Assembly (NCBI GenBank): GCA_023213395.1
Contig: CM041465.1
Location: forward strand, 223,951,741 to 224,015,740
DNA from: Cycas panzhihuaensis
Lineage: Eukaryota > Cycadophyta
Direction: 5' to 3'
DNA length: 64,000 bases
The notes beneath the pieces are model-generated. The model made no database searches, had not been told where the DNA came from, and saw nothing but the letters and a program-made list of their open reading frames with translations. How positions within the stretch are numbered: the stretch's first letter is position 1; each line of letters begins with the position of its first letter. A program made the translations under genes and the position numbers. Shown here piece by piece: positions 50,951 through 63,473 of the stretch.

Positions 50951-51269
50951 TACTTCCAAGACAATTCAGAAAAGAAGAAGGAGATTGCCATTAAATTTAA
51001 TACATCTTCTAAGTCCAAATATATGTCTCCTATGTTTTCTTCAAGGAGAAACATCCATGAACCTAGTAGGGAGGGAACTTCATCTCAAACTCCACCACAA
51101 CACCTACCTAAATAGGTTCATCACAACCATAACTTGGGAGACATCTTGGATAATAATCAAAGATTCACACACTCACATAGGGTTAACTTTGCCCTAATGA
51201 GCAAGATATTAGAGACTTATGAGCCTTAAACCTTTATAGAAGCTAATCAACATGAATGTTAGCAAAAAG
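50951..51269 (+). pseudogene. E8 integrase-RT linker
   Basis: Ser/Pro/Lys-rich coding similar to the linker of E3 (SSQTPPQHLPK), with stops. No catalytic domain. Confidence 0.6.
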
Positions 51270-52745
51270 CCATGGAAGATGAGTATAATTCAATTATTAA
51301 GAATGACGCATAGGAGCTTGTTAACTTACCCTCAAAGAAGAAAACTATTGGTATAAAATGGGTCTATAAGACCAAGTTTTTCTCATATGGATCTATTGAC
51401 AAATATAAAGCTAGATTGGTTACAAAAGGGTAAGCTCAAAGAGAAGGCATAGACTATACAAAAACCTTTGCCCTTGTTGCTAGGTTGGAATCTATTCGAA
51501 TGATAATGAGTTTAATAGCCCAAATAGGTTGGAAAGTCTATTAAATGGATGTCAAAAATGCTTTCCTAAATGGCTATATTAAAGAAGACATCTATGTTGC
51601 TTAACCCCTCAGTTTTGAAGTCAGGGAGGAAGAGAACAAAGTATACAAACTAAAAAAGGCACTATATGGTCTAAAACAAGCACCCAGGGCTTGGTATTCC
51701 CATATAGATAAGTATTTCAGAGATCAAAGGTTTGAGAGATCTCAGGCAAATCTAAACTGATATACTCAAATCAAAGGGAGTTCAATCTTGATTGTAGGTC
51801 TTTGTGTGGATGACCTAATATATACTGGAAATGACTCTCGTCTCTTACATCAATTCAAAGAGGCTATATGTAAAGAATTCAAGATAATAAACTTAGGCCT
51901 TATGCCTTACTTCCTAGGATTGGAAGTCTAGCAAGACAAAAAAGGAATATTCATCTCTTAATGCAAATATACATTGGATCTACTACAAAGGTTTAGAATG
52001 ATAGAATGTAAACCATTGGCAACCCTAGTGAAAATAGAAATCAAACTATCTAAGATGGATGACTCTACTTCGATTGATCCAACTCTTTATAGACAACTTA
52101 TTGGTAGTTTAATATATTTGATATCTACCTAACCAGATATAACACACTCAGTTAGTGTTCTATCTAGGTTCATATAAGATCCAAAGTCCTCTCACTGGCA
52201 ATCTACTAAGAGAATCCTTAGATACCTTAAAGGAACTCTAGATTTTAGGATATATTACAAAGCCTCCTCTAAATTTTAGTTGATTCACTATACAGATTCA
52301 GATTAGGCAGGAGATGTTGATGATAAAAATTCTACAACAGGTTATATATTTAGTATGGGATTAGTAGTAGCTTGGAGTATAAAGAAATAAAATATGGTCT
52401 CCTTATCTATAGCCAAGGCAAAATATAAAGCAATAGTAGCAAGAGTATGTGAGTTAGTATGGTTAAAAAGACTAGTATAGGATTTCTAGATTAAACAGTA
52501 AGGTCCCACCAGAATTTGGTATGACAATTAAAGTACTATCTAAATGGCTAAGAATCTAGTATTCCATGGTAAAACAAAATACATTGAGACTCAACACCAC
52601 TTCATTTGGGAACTTGTATAAGCAAGAAAGATTAAGTTAGCTTATTACAGCACTGAAGATCAAATAGTGGACATTTTTACAAAGGCTTTGGGAATAACCA
52701 AATTCTAGAAATTTAGAGAAAGTTTGGGAGTTATCCACATTGGGC
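51270..52745 (+). pseudogene. E8 reverse transcriptase and RNase H
   Basis: [78 protein letters not shown] and an active site reading LCVDDLIYTGN, i.e. C-V-D-D where Y-V-D-D is usual. RNase H: LIGSLIYLIST-PDITHSV, RILRYLKGTLD, DSD-AGD (TAG for Trp), NSTTGYIFSMG, KYKAIVA, NLVFHGKTKYIETQHHFI and QIVDIFTKALGITKF. It ends just before the polypurine tract. Confidence 0.88.
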
Positions 52746-52746
52746 T

Positions 52747-53103
52747 TATGGGGGAGAATGTTGGAATAAATCATAATGTGATTAAAGAATTATGTACCTA
52801 AGGCCTCTTAAAGCCACCTTTGAGGCCTCTTAGGGCACCTAGAGCCTACCAATAGCCACCTAGAGCTGACACAATATTCTTAAGGTATATGTTATAATTA
52901 TTTATTATTATTTTTTAATATTATTTTCAATATTTATCGGCTAACATGCAGGTCAGGTTGATGGTGCTTACTGCTTCTCTAAATGTCTATATATGGGGTG
53001 GGAATACCTCTCTAGTATTTTTTAATACTGCCATCATTGGAAATCTTATGTTAACTCAAAATGCATTCAGTGTGAGTCCTGCTCTACTCCTTTGGGACCT
53101 ACA
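52747..53103 (+). repeat. Polypurine tract and 3' LTR of E8
   Basis: tatgggggagaa (52747-52758), then LTR 52759-53103 from TGTTGGAATAAAT to GACCTACA, followed by the TSD CTCTC. Confidence 0.93.
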
Positions 53104-53108
53104 CTCTC

Positions 53109-54533
53109 CACCTTTGTAATCTAATCCAACACAAACTTACAGTCTTAAATGCTTCGCCTTTAATCATATTAGAAAAAATATTCTCAAGATCAACAACATT
53201 TGATCCTCAAGTAGTATTCCTTTTGTCATCTCTCTAACCTTCCTTCCATTGATTTCAGTTCAGATCAAGCATCAAATAGATGAAGGTCAACACCGAGTGG
53301 TAAAAATACTCTATATTATACTGAAAAATGCCTGGTAACTATGTGCTAGCTTTTCATTCTCTTCTTTTTTATATCCATTCATCTTGACCTTGTTTGTCTT
53401 CTATCTACAAATCTACCCTTTCTATTACATATTTCTATTATATTATTTTTACGTCACATAAATATATATAAATCTATATATATTAATTCTAAGTAAAATA
53501 TGTTGGCTAGAGATCAGCAATTATCAATACCTCTTATCAATATAGATGTTATATCTATATATCTATATATATATAGATAGATAGATAGATAGATAATATT
53601 TTATTATTACGTAATTATTAATATAACTTAATGTGACTCGATGAGAAGTTGGCGTAAATATATATCATCATGCCACACATTACAATAGATCCTGCGATGT
53701 CTATGTGTATTTTCATGTAGGCCAAGTGTAATATATATTTACCATTTGGCATAATATTTATGTTTGGTATAATATTTTTATTTTTATTTTTTCTTCGCAA
53801 ACTTCAGTATATTGATACATTAAAAAATAGTCGTATAAGTATAAGAGGTGATTAGCACAAGTTGTTGCACAATCGTATAAATACAAAATACAACCAACAC
53901 AAAACATATTATATTATAAAGGTTGTTTTCTTTATTCAGTTCACCATTTCATTTTCATACTTTTATAAAAATGCTTTTTCTTATATATATCACACATATT
54001 CAATATATCTCAATAGTCTAAATATATTGCAAATCGCCCATTTATATTCATTTATAATTATTCGCATCTATTACTTAGAATTTGTGCCTTCATTTATATA
54101 TCACTTATACACTTTTTTTCCTTATATTTACTTTATAATTGTTCATATTGTTATTTAGTATAAATTATTTATAAATAGTTAGAATCACTTGTCAAATCAT
54201 TTATACTTTTCAATTGCATTCTCTACTATCAAATATTCTAAGTGCTTTCAAGAAGGACCATAGTTGTCTTATCTGCTTCTGCATAAGGGAGTATAGTGAT
54301 ATGTGTATAATTATAGTCTAAGGGCCAATAACATAAAAATATTATTCATCTATTAAGTTTAATGTTAGGGTTGTATATAGGCTAATCCAATCATAGTATA
54401 ATATATTAATTAAGAGGAATACCTACTTTTATATTAGTTGTTATCTGTATTTAAATTACAACTTTGCCACTTTCTCTAGTATCTATATAATATATCATCA
54501 AAACAACACTGATATTACTATCAAAATATTACC
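53109..54533 (+). other. E7 leader (rest)
   Basis: No gene. It includes an (AT)n-(TAGA)n microsatellite at about 53548-53596 and a very T-rich part (53900-54170). An in-frame ATG in the context ACCATGG ends it. Confidence 0.6.
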
Positions 54534-56215
54534 ATGGAATATTTTCTATCAAAATACATAAAAGAATGGGACCAATTAAGTCCAGCATATAGACAAGACA
54601 TGACAAAAGTCAAATACATCAAATTACGATTACTTTGTTTATCAGATTAGGAGAGTAAGGGAATTTTGGGCATCTCTCAGTTCTATGGGTTAAAAGAATG
54701 TGCTATCGATTAGTTGAAAGAGTTAAAAGACTTTTTCTGCATCAAAACATTATAAATGCTAAAGAAAATATAGTATATACTGCATTACATATATATATAA
54801 CAGCATTCAATTGGTGGCAAAATTAGTCACATAAACAAGGAAACGAGAACAATAAAACTATAACTTAGGAACTATTTTTAATAGCATTTAAAAATCAATT
54901 TAAAGAAGATGACACCCCAATTATTAATGTATAAATAAAATTTACTATTGAATTGAGCCCTAAAGAAATTCTAGTAAAGTCAAAAGAAAATAAAAAAAGT
55001 AAAGAATCCCATCACCAAATGACATTCGAACATCAATCACAACTAGATTCGTCCTTAAAACTAATAAGCCTTAATGACACAATACTATTGTTAGCAACCC
55101 CAAAAGAAAATGAGTAGCTAAGAAAGAATCAAGAATTAATAAACTTTCAAAAGGATACATAGTCAAACATATCAATGAAGGTGATAAACAACCAAGAAAT
55201 AGGACCTAAAATACAAGAAATTTCAATAAATAAAAGCAAACAAATACATATTTTATTAAGAAATCAAGTTACAAATACAAGGATAAAAGAATTAAATGAT
55301 GATAAAAATGGGTCCATCATTAGAAATTGGATAACTCGTAAAATAACTAATGCATCTCCTATATCCATTAAGCATCCATATCAAAAACTAGCTAGAAAGA
55401 GACATTAACTTATTTAACCACTTTCATGTGCAGATATGGACAACAATTAGAAGGTTCAAAAGCATCCACCTCCATGTGTATATGAGGATAATAACTAAAT
55501 AATTCAAAAATAAGTTATCCCTACTCTTCACATTATTTTCACGGTTTCTACTAAAGATGTCAATAAATAGGAACCTGATGATAAAATATCTCGCCAGATC
55601 CTTCCATCAAACAATAAATTAACTAATGAAAAATTAACTCCTGAGACTGGTAATAATAAATATAGTACACCTCTTAATGTTAAGAAATCAGGATTAATAA
55701 CTAATGATGACAAATCTAAAGAATCAACACCAGATATAAATATATAGGAAAAAGATCTTATAATATTGACTCCTTAGTATTGCCTAATTATTGTCACTTG
55801 CCCAAGAACCATCATTAGTACTCCTTATGTTCCCTTAAAAGTTGAAGAAATTGTGTTGAATATCTTTATAGCTCAAATTCAAATTATAATAGAAAATCAA
55901 CAACAATCTTAAGAAATTGAGATACCTAATCTTAATTTTGAATGGAAGATTCCTTTGGACATCTTAACAATAATCCACTTAATAAATGAATGTGCCATGC
56001 TATTATCACAAAGCTAAAAGTCTTCTCAAATTAGAAGACAATGGTCTATAACACCATGGTTCAATAAAAGATTAATGAAGATCCAAGACAAAGTATTTTT
56101 TGAATCACATGTTCAACACTCCTATGACGACTTAAATTGACATGTGAATCTTGCAAATATATATGATATTATTCTACTTACACAAGGACTATGTCATTCC
56201 AGTAGCCTTTAAGGA
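54534..56215 (+). pseudogene. E7 single gag-like protein, about 560 codons
   Basis: Begins at ACCATGG with MEYFLSKYIKEWDQLSPAYR. It continues with one frameshift near 54.7 kb and then stays in a single frame to about 56215, with stops that are nearly all TAG/TAA at likely Gln positions. An early segment TAFNWWQN-(11)-TITQELFLIAFKNQF resembles the W-(W)---...W---F---F core of retrotransposon gag proteins. The C-terminal 350 codons are polar (Ser, Lys, Asn, Thr) and end with WSITPWFNKRLMKIQ and a hydrophobic HVNLANIYDIILL stretch. No zinc knuckle, protease or RT. Gag assignment is by position and the short tryptophan motif. Confidence 0.55.
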
Positions 56216-56226
56216 TGGAGCCTTTT

Positions 56227-56240
56227 AAGAGGGGAGAGCT
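56227..56240 (+). other. Polypurine tract of E7
   Basis: aagaggggagagct directly before the 3' LTR. Confidence 0.85.
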
Positions 56241-56479
56241 TATAGTAAGCCTAAATAGTGTAATTATGTGTAACTAATCATATTAATTAGTGAAGGGTCA
56301 TGTTTATTTATTATTTGGATAGGTCCTTCCATGGTTAGAGTATAAATACATTTATCTATGTAATATTGAATAACATCTGTTAATCATTGAATCAATTATA
56401 ATCAATTATCCTTGGATATATTGAAATCTTGACCAATCTTTCCTCTTGCTTAGGAGCGTAACTAGCTTGGGTCACCTCA
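56241..56479 (+). repeat. 3' LTR of E7
   Basis: 239 bp, TATAGTAAGCC to TCACCTCA, with the TSD TGCCA following at 56480-56484. Confidence 0.92.
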
Positions 56480-56484
56480 TGCCA

Positions 56485-56609
56485 CTTACATACATGTTAA
56501 GATGAGTATAACATAATAATAAGAATAATCATAAGGGTTATAAGAGCATGAAAGGGGATTTAGACAATGACTAATGAATTAAACATTAGTCTAAATATTA
56601 CACCTAACA
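56485..56609 (-). repeat. 5' LTR of E6, right part
   Basis: Continues the LTR interrupted at 44430 (cttacatacatgttaagatgag versus cttgtatacatattaagatgag at 35503) and ends CACCTAACA, i.e. TGTTAGGTG on the minus strand. Confidence 0.88.
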
Positions 56610-58702
56610 AAAATGATGACAATATATCTTCAAAAAACTAAAATCAAGTGAAAAAATTATTAAGCACTCTTAAATTTAGCTGTCAATTATGTGGTTATAC
56701 TCATATGACTATCCTATTGTATCTAGGGGGATTATAGGTAGACTTCATCATATTTTCTAATTTAATATAATATAAAAATGCTTTGTAAAAAATAAATCTT
56801 ATATTAAACTTATGTATCATTAGGGTTTAATATCTATAGTTTTATATAGGTAGCTTTGAACGCAATTTCTAAAATGTGAATTGACTAATCAATCTCTTAA
56901 CTTCAATAATGCTTAGGAACTTTCTAACATAATGTAAAGAAGTTTGATGACTATAAATAGTACATGAGATCTTTAAAGATTTATACTATCATCTTGAAAC
57001 TTTAAAAAATGGTATTTTTGGGGTGCATCTACATCAAATCCAGAGGGAAAATGACATCCAACTTTGTGTCTTTAGATCTTGTTCTTAGGGCAAGACATTC
57101 TTTAATGTTCATTGACTACAAATTAGGTTTTTATGGGTGACAGATGATTAAATCTTCACATTTCCACAACATCTATACTCTCATATATGTGCTTTCTCAA
57201 ACTACAACTTAGTATCAAATGGTAATAGGTCAACTTCTATGACATCTCAACTACCCCCAAATTTTGACATCTTTAAATAATCTCATATCTATATTTTTCC
57301 TTAGTAGGGTAAGTTCATATGTCATGTATTAATGAATGGAAAGCCATAGGGTTTCTTCAATATATAAGTACTTTTATGATCTTGACATAGGAAGTGTAAT
57401 CTTCATCATTATGGGTGATTGCTTTATCTATATCTTTGCATTTTCTATGGGTATGGAATGGCTTTATGAGTGCCTCTACTAGTTATGCATGTGTTTGCAT
57501 GTTCTTCATTAATGAGAGCAATAATAATGAATAACAGGTATCCCTATAGTAAGGCAACCTATTGTGGGTCCATGATCAATAATACTTAGTCCAAATTTTC
57601 TATGATATATAAATTTTATATAAATATTCCTTCTTCAAATGTGGTCATCATATGACAAATGACATCTACAAATGTTTCATAATATGTGGCTCCATTTGTA
57701 TACTCACCTCACATGATAATCCACATGTTGTTCCAAGGACATGAAATGGAGACCTTTATTAAATTTTGATTTACAAGTTGTTAACAAAATATGCATGATA
57801 ATCAACCATGACATAAATAATCATTTACATTTTAGTTGTTCATTTTAAGGTTTTCTAATGGAGATGCCCATGCATAGTAAACAATAATGAAAATACATAA
57901 AACAAACATCACTTTAATAATTTTCTTTAATAATTATGAGCGTGTATATGAATCCCTTATATATACCATAATTATTATAAAAACAATCATGTAAGCCTTA
58001 GTATAAGCAACATCCATACTTGTTAAAACCCTAATCAATATAAGTGCCATGAAATCTTTATCTCTCAATATACCATAAATTTGCCTTCAAATTGTCATGC
58101 AACTTGCCCTCTTAGTGGGATACTTTTCTTTTTCCACATAACAGATTATATAGGCCCCTAACTATTTCACATATACTAACAAGGTATTGGCTTCCCATCT
58201 CACTCTCACAAGGTGACCAGTCTTACTTGGGGATCTTCTTATGGATCCATTAAAATACTTGCATGATATATAAATAGATAGATAGGATTATATGCATAAT
58301 AAATGCCCATAATAACTTAATAAATAATATTACCTATATATTTCATGTTAATCCTTATATTGTATATGGCTCTCTATTATCACTTCATCATGCCTCAATA
58401 TTATAGTCATATCTCATCAACATATCCTTATTTATGACTTTAATAACTTTTAATATTGACTCTTGTAACTAGATTTATAATTGGCTTAATATTGGCTCTT
58501 ATAGCACATATATAGATCATCCTTGAATGGTGAAGATCATCATTATATGTATGTGGTCTTCATATATTCTATTAACTTACTTTGTCCTACTTCACCTCAT
58601 GCATGATCTACTTCCTACTTCTACTATATAACTCTAACATAACATCTTATTAGGATCTCTACCTATGCCTTATGATCTCTTCCAACCAAGCTATGGACCT
58701 TA
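56610..58702 (-). other. E5 5' internal region, no gene recognised
   Basis: 2.1 kb between the E6 edge and the E5 PBS. Minus-strand frames are short and no gag or pol motif was recognised. Two weakly protein-like pieces (for example YYETFVDVICHMMTTFEEG near 57640 on the minus strand) may be gag remains. Confidence 0.45.
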
Positions 58703-58714
58703 GCCCTAATACCA
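58703..58714 (-). other. Primer-binding site of E5
   Basis: The minus strand reads TGGTATTAGGGC followed by TAAGGTC, a decayed tRNA-Met site three bases from the LTR end. Confidence 0.78.
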
Positions 58715-58717
58715 TAT

Positions 58718-59177
58718 TGAATTTTTTGAAATGACTTATACAAAAATATGTAATTAAGCAGAATATAACTATAATCATATGATCTATTAATAATATATAA
58801 TGGATATAATAAATGAATAAGGATAACAGTAAAGAGTCAATTACGTAAACATAATATGTGACACTATGTTTAGCATGGAAAACCTATGAATGAGAAAAAC
58901 CATCTTTAAATGTATATGAGATCTCATATTAAGGAATAATAATCAATGATTCTCATCGTGAGCCATACTACCCTCACAAGTAGGATTAGGTCATTTAATC
59001 TTCCTTACAATATACATTTCCCTTATATAGAAATGTAACCTTAATAACATCTAATCATATTTCACCATTATATCAACCTATTAGATCATGTGTAAGAGAA
59101 CCTTTCACATCAACCAATCATCACTAGACCACTAACTAAATATTATATTTATAATTGTGAACTTTAATATTCCAACA
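58718..59177 (-). repeat. 5' LTR of E5
   Basis: 460 bp; minus strand TGTTGGAATATTAAAG to AAAAAATTCA. Aligned with 31960-32398. Confidence 0.82.
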
Positions 59178-59241
59178 AAATAGAAGTAATCTACTCCATT
59201 ATTCATCTTATTGTGTCCTTTGAGTTATATTTGATAAAATA
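59178..59241 (+). repeat. U5 remnant of the Gypsy A 3' LTR
   Basis: aaatagaagtaatctactc and attattcatctta, continuing to tttgat, match 2693-2752. It is the only part of the Gypsy 3' end found. Confidence 0.5.
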
Positions 59242-62200
59242 TTTTTGGTGATATTTAAGGCAAACCTATCCCAATGAATATCCTAAAATATGTATTTTAT
59301 CTACATTTGAATATTTTGACATTAAATTGAGATAATTTGAATTTATTATTCCACATTTCATAAGAATAAATATGTACAATAATAAACACATAAGTAGCTT
59401 CTCTCTCTATAATCACGTTTAAACACCTATATTTATTTAAATTATGGTTCTTTATTCAAATTCATTGTTTATTTGATGTAGGATTTATTAATAAAGGGAA
59501 TATTTAAATGCATACAAGGGCTACTAATGTAGTATTATGGGGATGAATCACTCTATAATATTATGAAATATGCAAAGACATGAGTTTCTCTTAGCATATA
59601 TTTATAAGAAAATATTACAAAAATGAGTAATTAATCCTTTGTGTAAATATAAATAAAAGTTGGATTTCAATGATGATTATTTAAAATTTAAGAAAAAGTT
59701 AGGGGAGGGAGGCAGATTGAAAAATAATTAAAGAGATTAAAATGTCAACGTTCTAAGTTGATCATTGAAGGATTATTCCAAAACCTATAAAAGAATAATA
59801 ATTTAATATGTAAAACGATGTCGATATATAATGATAACTTTCCATTATTAATTATATATATGCCTAGGAAGAGAATAAGTTATTAGTGTGGACAACATTT
59901 TAATAAGTTGAATTGTTTTAATTTTTAGGTGTCTTGATAGCTTTAGTGTCTAATTCAGTATATGTAAGTTAAGTTAAGTTTATTTATTATTTTGGGTATT
60001 AATTTGATTAGGAGGATTTTATTTAGTTTGGTGTCATTTAGTGCTTTAAAATATGGGAAAATATACTAAAATGGGCATTAAATGATACTAAAAATATATT
60101 AAATTATATTAACTCATGGTCCAAATTTCTTATTTAAAAGTTCTTAATATTTAATAAAAAAAAAAATGATTGATTTTATTTAAAAGATCAAAATGGAAAT
60201 CAAAGTAAAAAATGCACCTATAATATGAACAAAGTATATATGCAATGCATATTTGTCTAATTTGAGCCAATGAACCCTTTCCTAAGTTCCACAACTGCAT
60301 CTCAAATTAACCACAAAAACACAACTTACTTTAATAAAAAATAAGATGTTTTCTCTTCCCTTTCATATGAAAAAATCTTTCTATTGATGATGCAAAATTA
60401 AAAAGAGTGAAGGGAAACCAAATCTAATGACATCTAAACCCTTGACCCCCTTTATCAAATTCCAAAACTACTCTTTCCTCTTTACTATGAAGTTAAATTA
60501 CATTTCTATTGGAAAGAAAAAGATCCTTTTCATATGTTTAAATACACATGGACTCTTTGCCCTAACAAAATATAAAAAAAAGAAAAATAATGAAAACATG
60601 TAATATTACTTAAATAGAGAAAATATAATTACTTTTATTTGACAATTGAACCCATGATCTCCTTCCTAAGATTCCAAGTTTTATTTATTGAAATGCAAAC
60701 AACTTTCTTTAATTTTATTCATAGATGCATTCCTCTATTATGTAAAAACTTATCTTAACAAGAGATTACAATAATATGTAAAACAACTTGGGTCTGATTA
60801 GGCTCAATCATATGACCTCCCCTTTTAAACTATTACAAAGACCTCTCCTAAGTTAATCTACACTTAAATGTTGCTCTATTTAGGACCCCAAGTTATTTAA
60901 GTCCTTAATCTCTCCTTTATTAATATGCACCAACAAACTATTCTCGAGTGAAAGTTACAATGATAGCTATCCCTTGCTCTTATTTGTCCAAAGTTAGATG
61001 TCTCTTTCCTAACCATTACATCCCTCAGTAATCATTCTTTATATTAACTTTTGAGCCATATACATTTGTGTTTATTGTTATTCAACGACTCAAGTTATAG
61101 GATTACATATAGAAAACTCAATATAATAGCCAATTAATAAAGTAAAAGAACATAAAATGAAATAACATAAAAGTAAAGGAGAAAGAGAGGGGATAAGTAG
61201 GTCATAGGCAATATATAGGCTATGAAATATGGGTGTAATTTCAAGAAGAATTTAGTCACCACTCATACTAATAAATGTCAAACTTAGTTGAACATGAATT
61301 TGACTTAATCGATAAATGTTACATAAAGGAATAGAAATAAAAATAACATGAATAAGATGATGTTATGGTATATAATAGTTTAATTTGATGAATTATAAGT
61401 TTTAGAAGTTTAGTTAAGTCAAGATACATTCTATATGGAGAGAAAAAGTGACTCTAATTAATGGGCTTGATATATCTTTTATAAAAATCAATACTAAATG
61501 CCCTACCTATGTGGATGTGATTTTACTAATTATTTCTTTCTCAAGGTTATGATTGGGATTATATATTTAGATGAAAATGGAAAGGATAAAGATATAGCAA
61601 ATTTTATAAAGAGGATAACAGTATAAAAATATGGGTTTAAATGTGTCAATGACCATTTTGTGATTTTTCATACTATTCATGATACAACACAAGAGATAAG
61701 ATGTGAAAAGGATGGAATAAGATAGCAAAGAAAAGCAACCCAACTTTTTTTAGTTTTTTATAGAATCTCAAAATATATGTAAAGTGACAAAGAGAAGGTT
61801 GATAAGGATGAGGTTATTAGGTATTAATAAAAATATAAGAACCTGGAAATTCATTATAATAGCATAGTGTAATACCTTACAAATAGAATATCAATCTTCG
61901 TAGTTGCCTAAAAGCAAAACTTGTGATGTGATTCTATGTTACATTTAAATAGATATATCTAGATCTAATATAAGCATTTACTACTGTGAAATGAGTTAGG
62001 GATCTTTTAATAAATCTTAAAAAATTCAAAATAGGCATGTGAGGTAGGAATCAAGAAGAAAATGTGTAAGCTAGTATGGAAACTAAAGTGTACCAATAAA
62101 TTGCACTTACATTTAATCATTTTGAGGGGAAATGATTCAACTCCAATGATAAATAATCAAATATAGATTAGTAAATAGAAATTTGATTAATGAAGGCGAT

Positions 62201-62518
62201 GGATGTAAACTAAAATTTAGGAGGGGCTTAGAAGTCAATAAATGATTAAGAAAATCTTGATGAAGTATACAAGGCATAAATAGATACCCAAGTAGAGGAG
62301 AGATGATCACACTAATAAAAACAACTAATTAAAACATTTGTATAATGGTATTATTACTCATATATAAGCACTTTGGTTGTCAAACTAACTTTGCACTATC
62401 TTCTCATATACTCAACCTCTTCTCATGTGCATATACCTTCCCTTTTCATATACTTTATACCATTATCCATGAGTTTGGTCATGATGGATAAATAGGTATA
62501 TTACACTCCATCCTTAAT
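59242..62518. other. 3.3 kb without recognised gene
   Basis: Very A/T-rich DNA with no LTR pair, RNA gene or convincing frame. Two loosely similar stretches (around 60270 and 60655, ...gaacccttt/catg-tctccttcctaag-ttcca) hint at an old repeat. A purine run ggggagggaggcaga at 59702-59716 has no LTR beside it. Confidence 0.5.
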
Positions 62519-63151
62519 ATGGATTCTATCAAAAAAATGTTGAAAAAGATAAAGATAAAAGTATTATGCTTGATGTGGAACCTAAATCAAAAGGTATAAA
62601 TATACCTATGTCAACTAGTACAAGTGGATCAAGTTCATCAACTTCAAATCAAAAGGTTCCAAAATGGATGTAAAGGGGTCATACTCCTCAAGATATCTTA
62701 GACACAAACTTTGAGAGAAGGATAAATAGATTTCAAAGGGTAAACTTTATACTAATGACACAAGTTATGTAGACAAGTGAGGCTCAAAACTTTTAAGAGG
62801 CAAATAGTTAAGACGATTAGAAGGTAGTAATCAAAGAAGAGTATAATTCCTTAGTGAAGAATGACACTTGGGAGTTAGTTAATTTTCCACCAAGAAAAAT
62901 GCCATTTGAATAAAATGGGTTTTTAAGACCAAGTACAAGTCAAATAATTTAATTGACAAGTATAAGGGCCAACTCATTACAAAGGACTATGCTCAAGTTA
63001 AAGGCATAGACTATAATGAAATATTTAAACTTATAGAAAGGTTAGAGACAATCAAATTAATCATTGCCCTAAGTAAATAACATGGTTGGATAGTCTATCA
63101 GATGGATGTAAAGAGTGCCTTCTTGAATGGATATATTAATAAGAAAATATA
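62519..63151 (+). pseudogene. E10: Copia integrase tail and N-terminal RT fragment
   Basis: Reads GFYQKNVEKDKDKSIM, a Ser/Thr-rich linker (STSTSGSSSSTSN), DTNFERRINRFQRVNFILM, EEYNSLVKNDTWELVNFPP, DKYKGQLITKDYAQVKGIDYNE and QMDVKSAFLNGYINKKIYV. This is the same order and family as E2 (GTNFKRRTT---RVNFTLMTQV, EEYNALVKNNIWELVDLPP). The 5' boundary at 62519 is abrupt with no homology upstream, suggesting a deletion. The 3' end is cut by the LTR of E11. Confidence 0.78.
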
Positions 63152-63473
63152 TGTTGATATTAATGTTTATTTAGGTTATGAGCATCTCATTAAAGTTTTA
63201 TAATATATTAGACTTTAGGATTATTTAATTGATATATAAGTGATGAGTCATTGGGGTTTATAACTCTCACATCACATGTGTCACTTATTTAGAAATTAAA
63301 CTCTTTTTAGAATTTGTATTTATACATGTATAATGCATTAATGAATTTAATAAGAGATGACTTCACTTTGAGATTTTATCATTAATATAAATATAATTTT
63401 CATATTAAGTTGATAGTTAATCTTGTAAAGTTAGATTTCTATTCCTATTAAAATTAATCTTTAATAGATTACA
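63152..63473 (+). mobile_element. E11: 5' LTR of an element leaving the window
   Basis: Starts TGTTGATATTAATG exactly where the E10 RT frame breaks and ends TAGATTACA, followed by a PBS. Length is 322 bp. The 3' partner lies outside the window, so the TSD (left flank ATATA) cannot be checked. Confidence 0.75.

Larger units (their letters stand above)
44766..53103 (+). mobile_element. E8: Copia retrotransposon in the E7 leader
   Basis: LTRs 44766-45119 and 52759-53103, perfect TSD CTCTC (44761-44765 and 53104-53108), length 8.3 kb and no further insertion. It is the deepest level of the nest and hence should be the youngest on this path. It has the complete Copia order: 3.4-kb leader, gag, protease, integrase, RT, RNase H, polypurine tract. 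Close to E3 in gag and pol. Stops and lesions in every domain show it is no longer active. Confidence 0.94.
44431..56479 (+). mobile_element. E7: gag-only LTR element, split by E8
   Basis: LTRs 44431-44662 and 56241-56479, perfect TSD TGCCA at 44426-44430 and 56480-56484. It has a PBS (TGATATCAGAGC, 44665) and a polypurine tract (56227-56240). After removal of E8 the element is about 3.7 kb: leader of 1.5 kb and one long gag-like frame. There is no protease, integrase, RT or RNase H, so it must have used proteins in trans. Inserted in the E6 5' LTR. Confidence 0.9.

Noticed and set aside
59702-59716. Polypurine tract at 59.7 kb as sign of another element
   Set aside because: No TG...CA LTR or homologous partner follows it.
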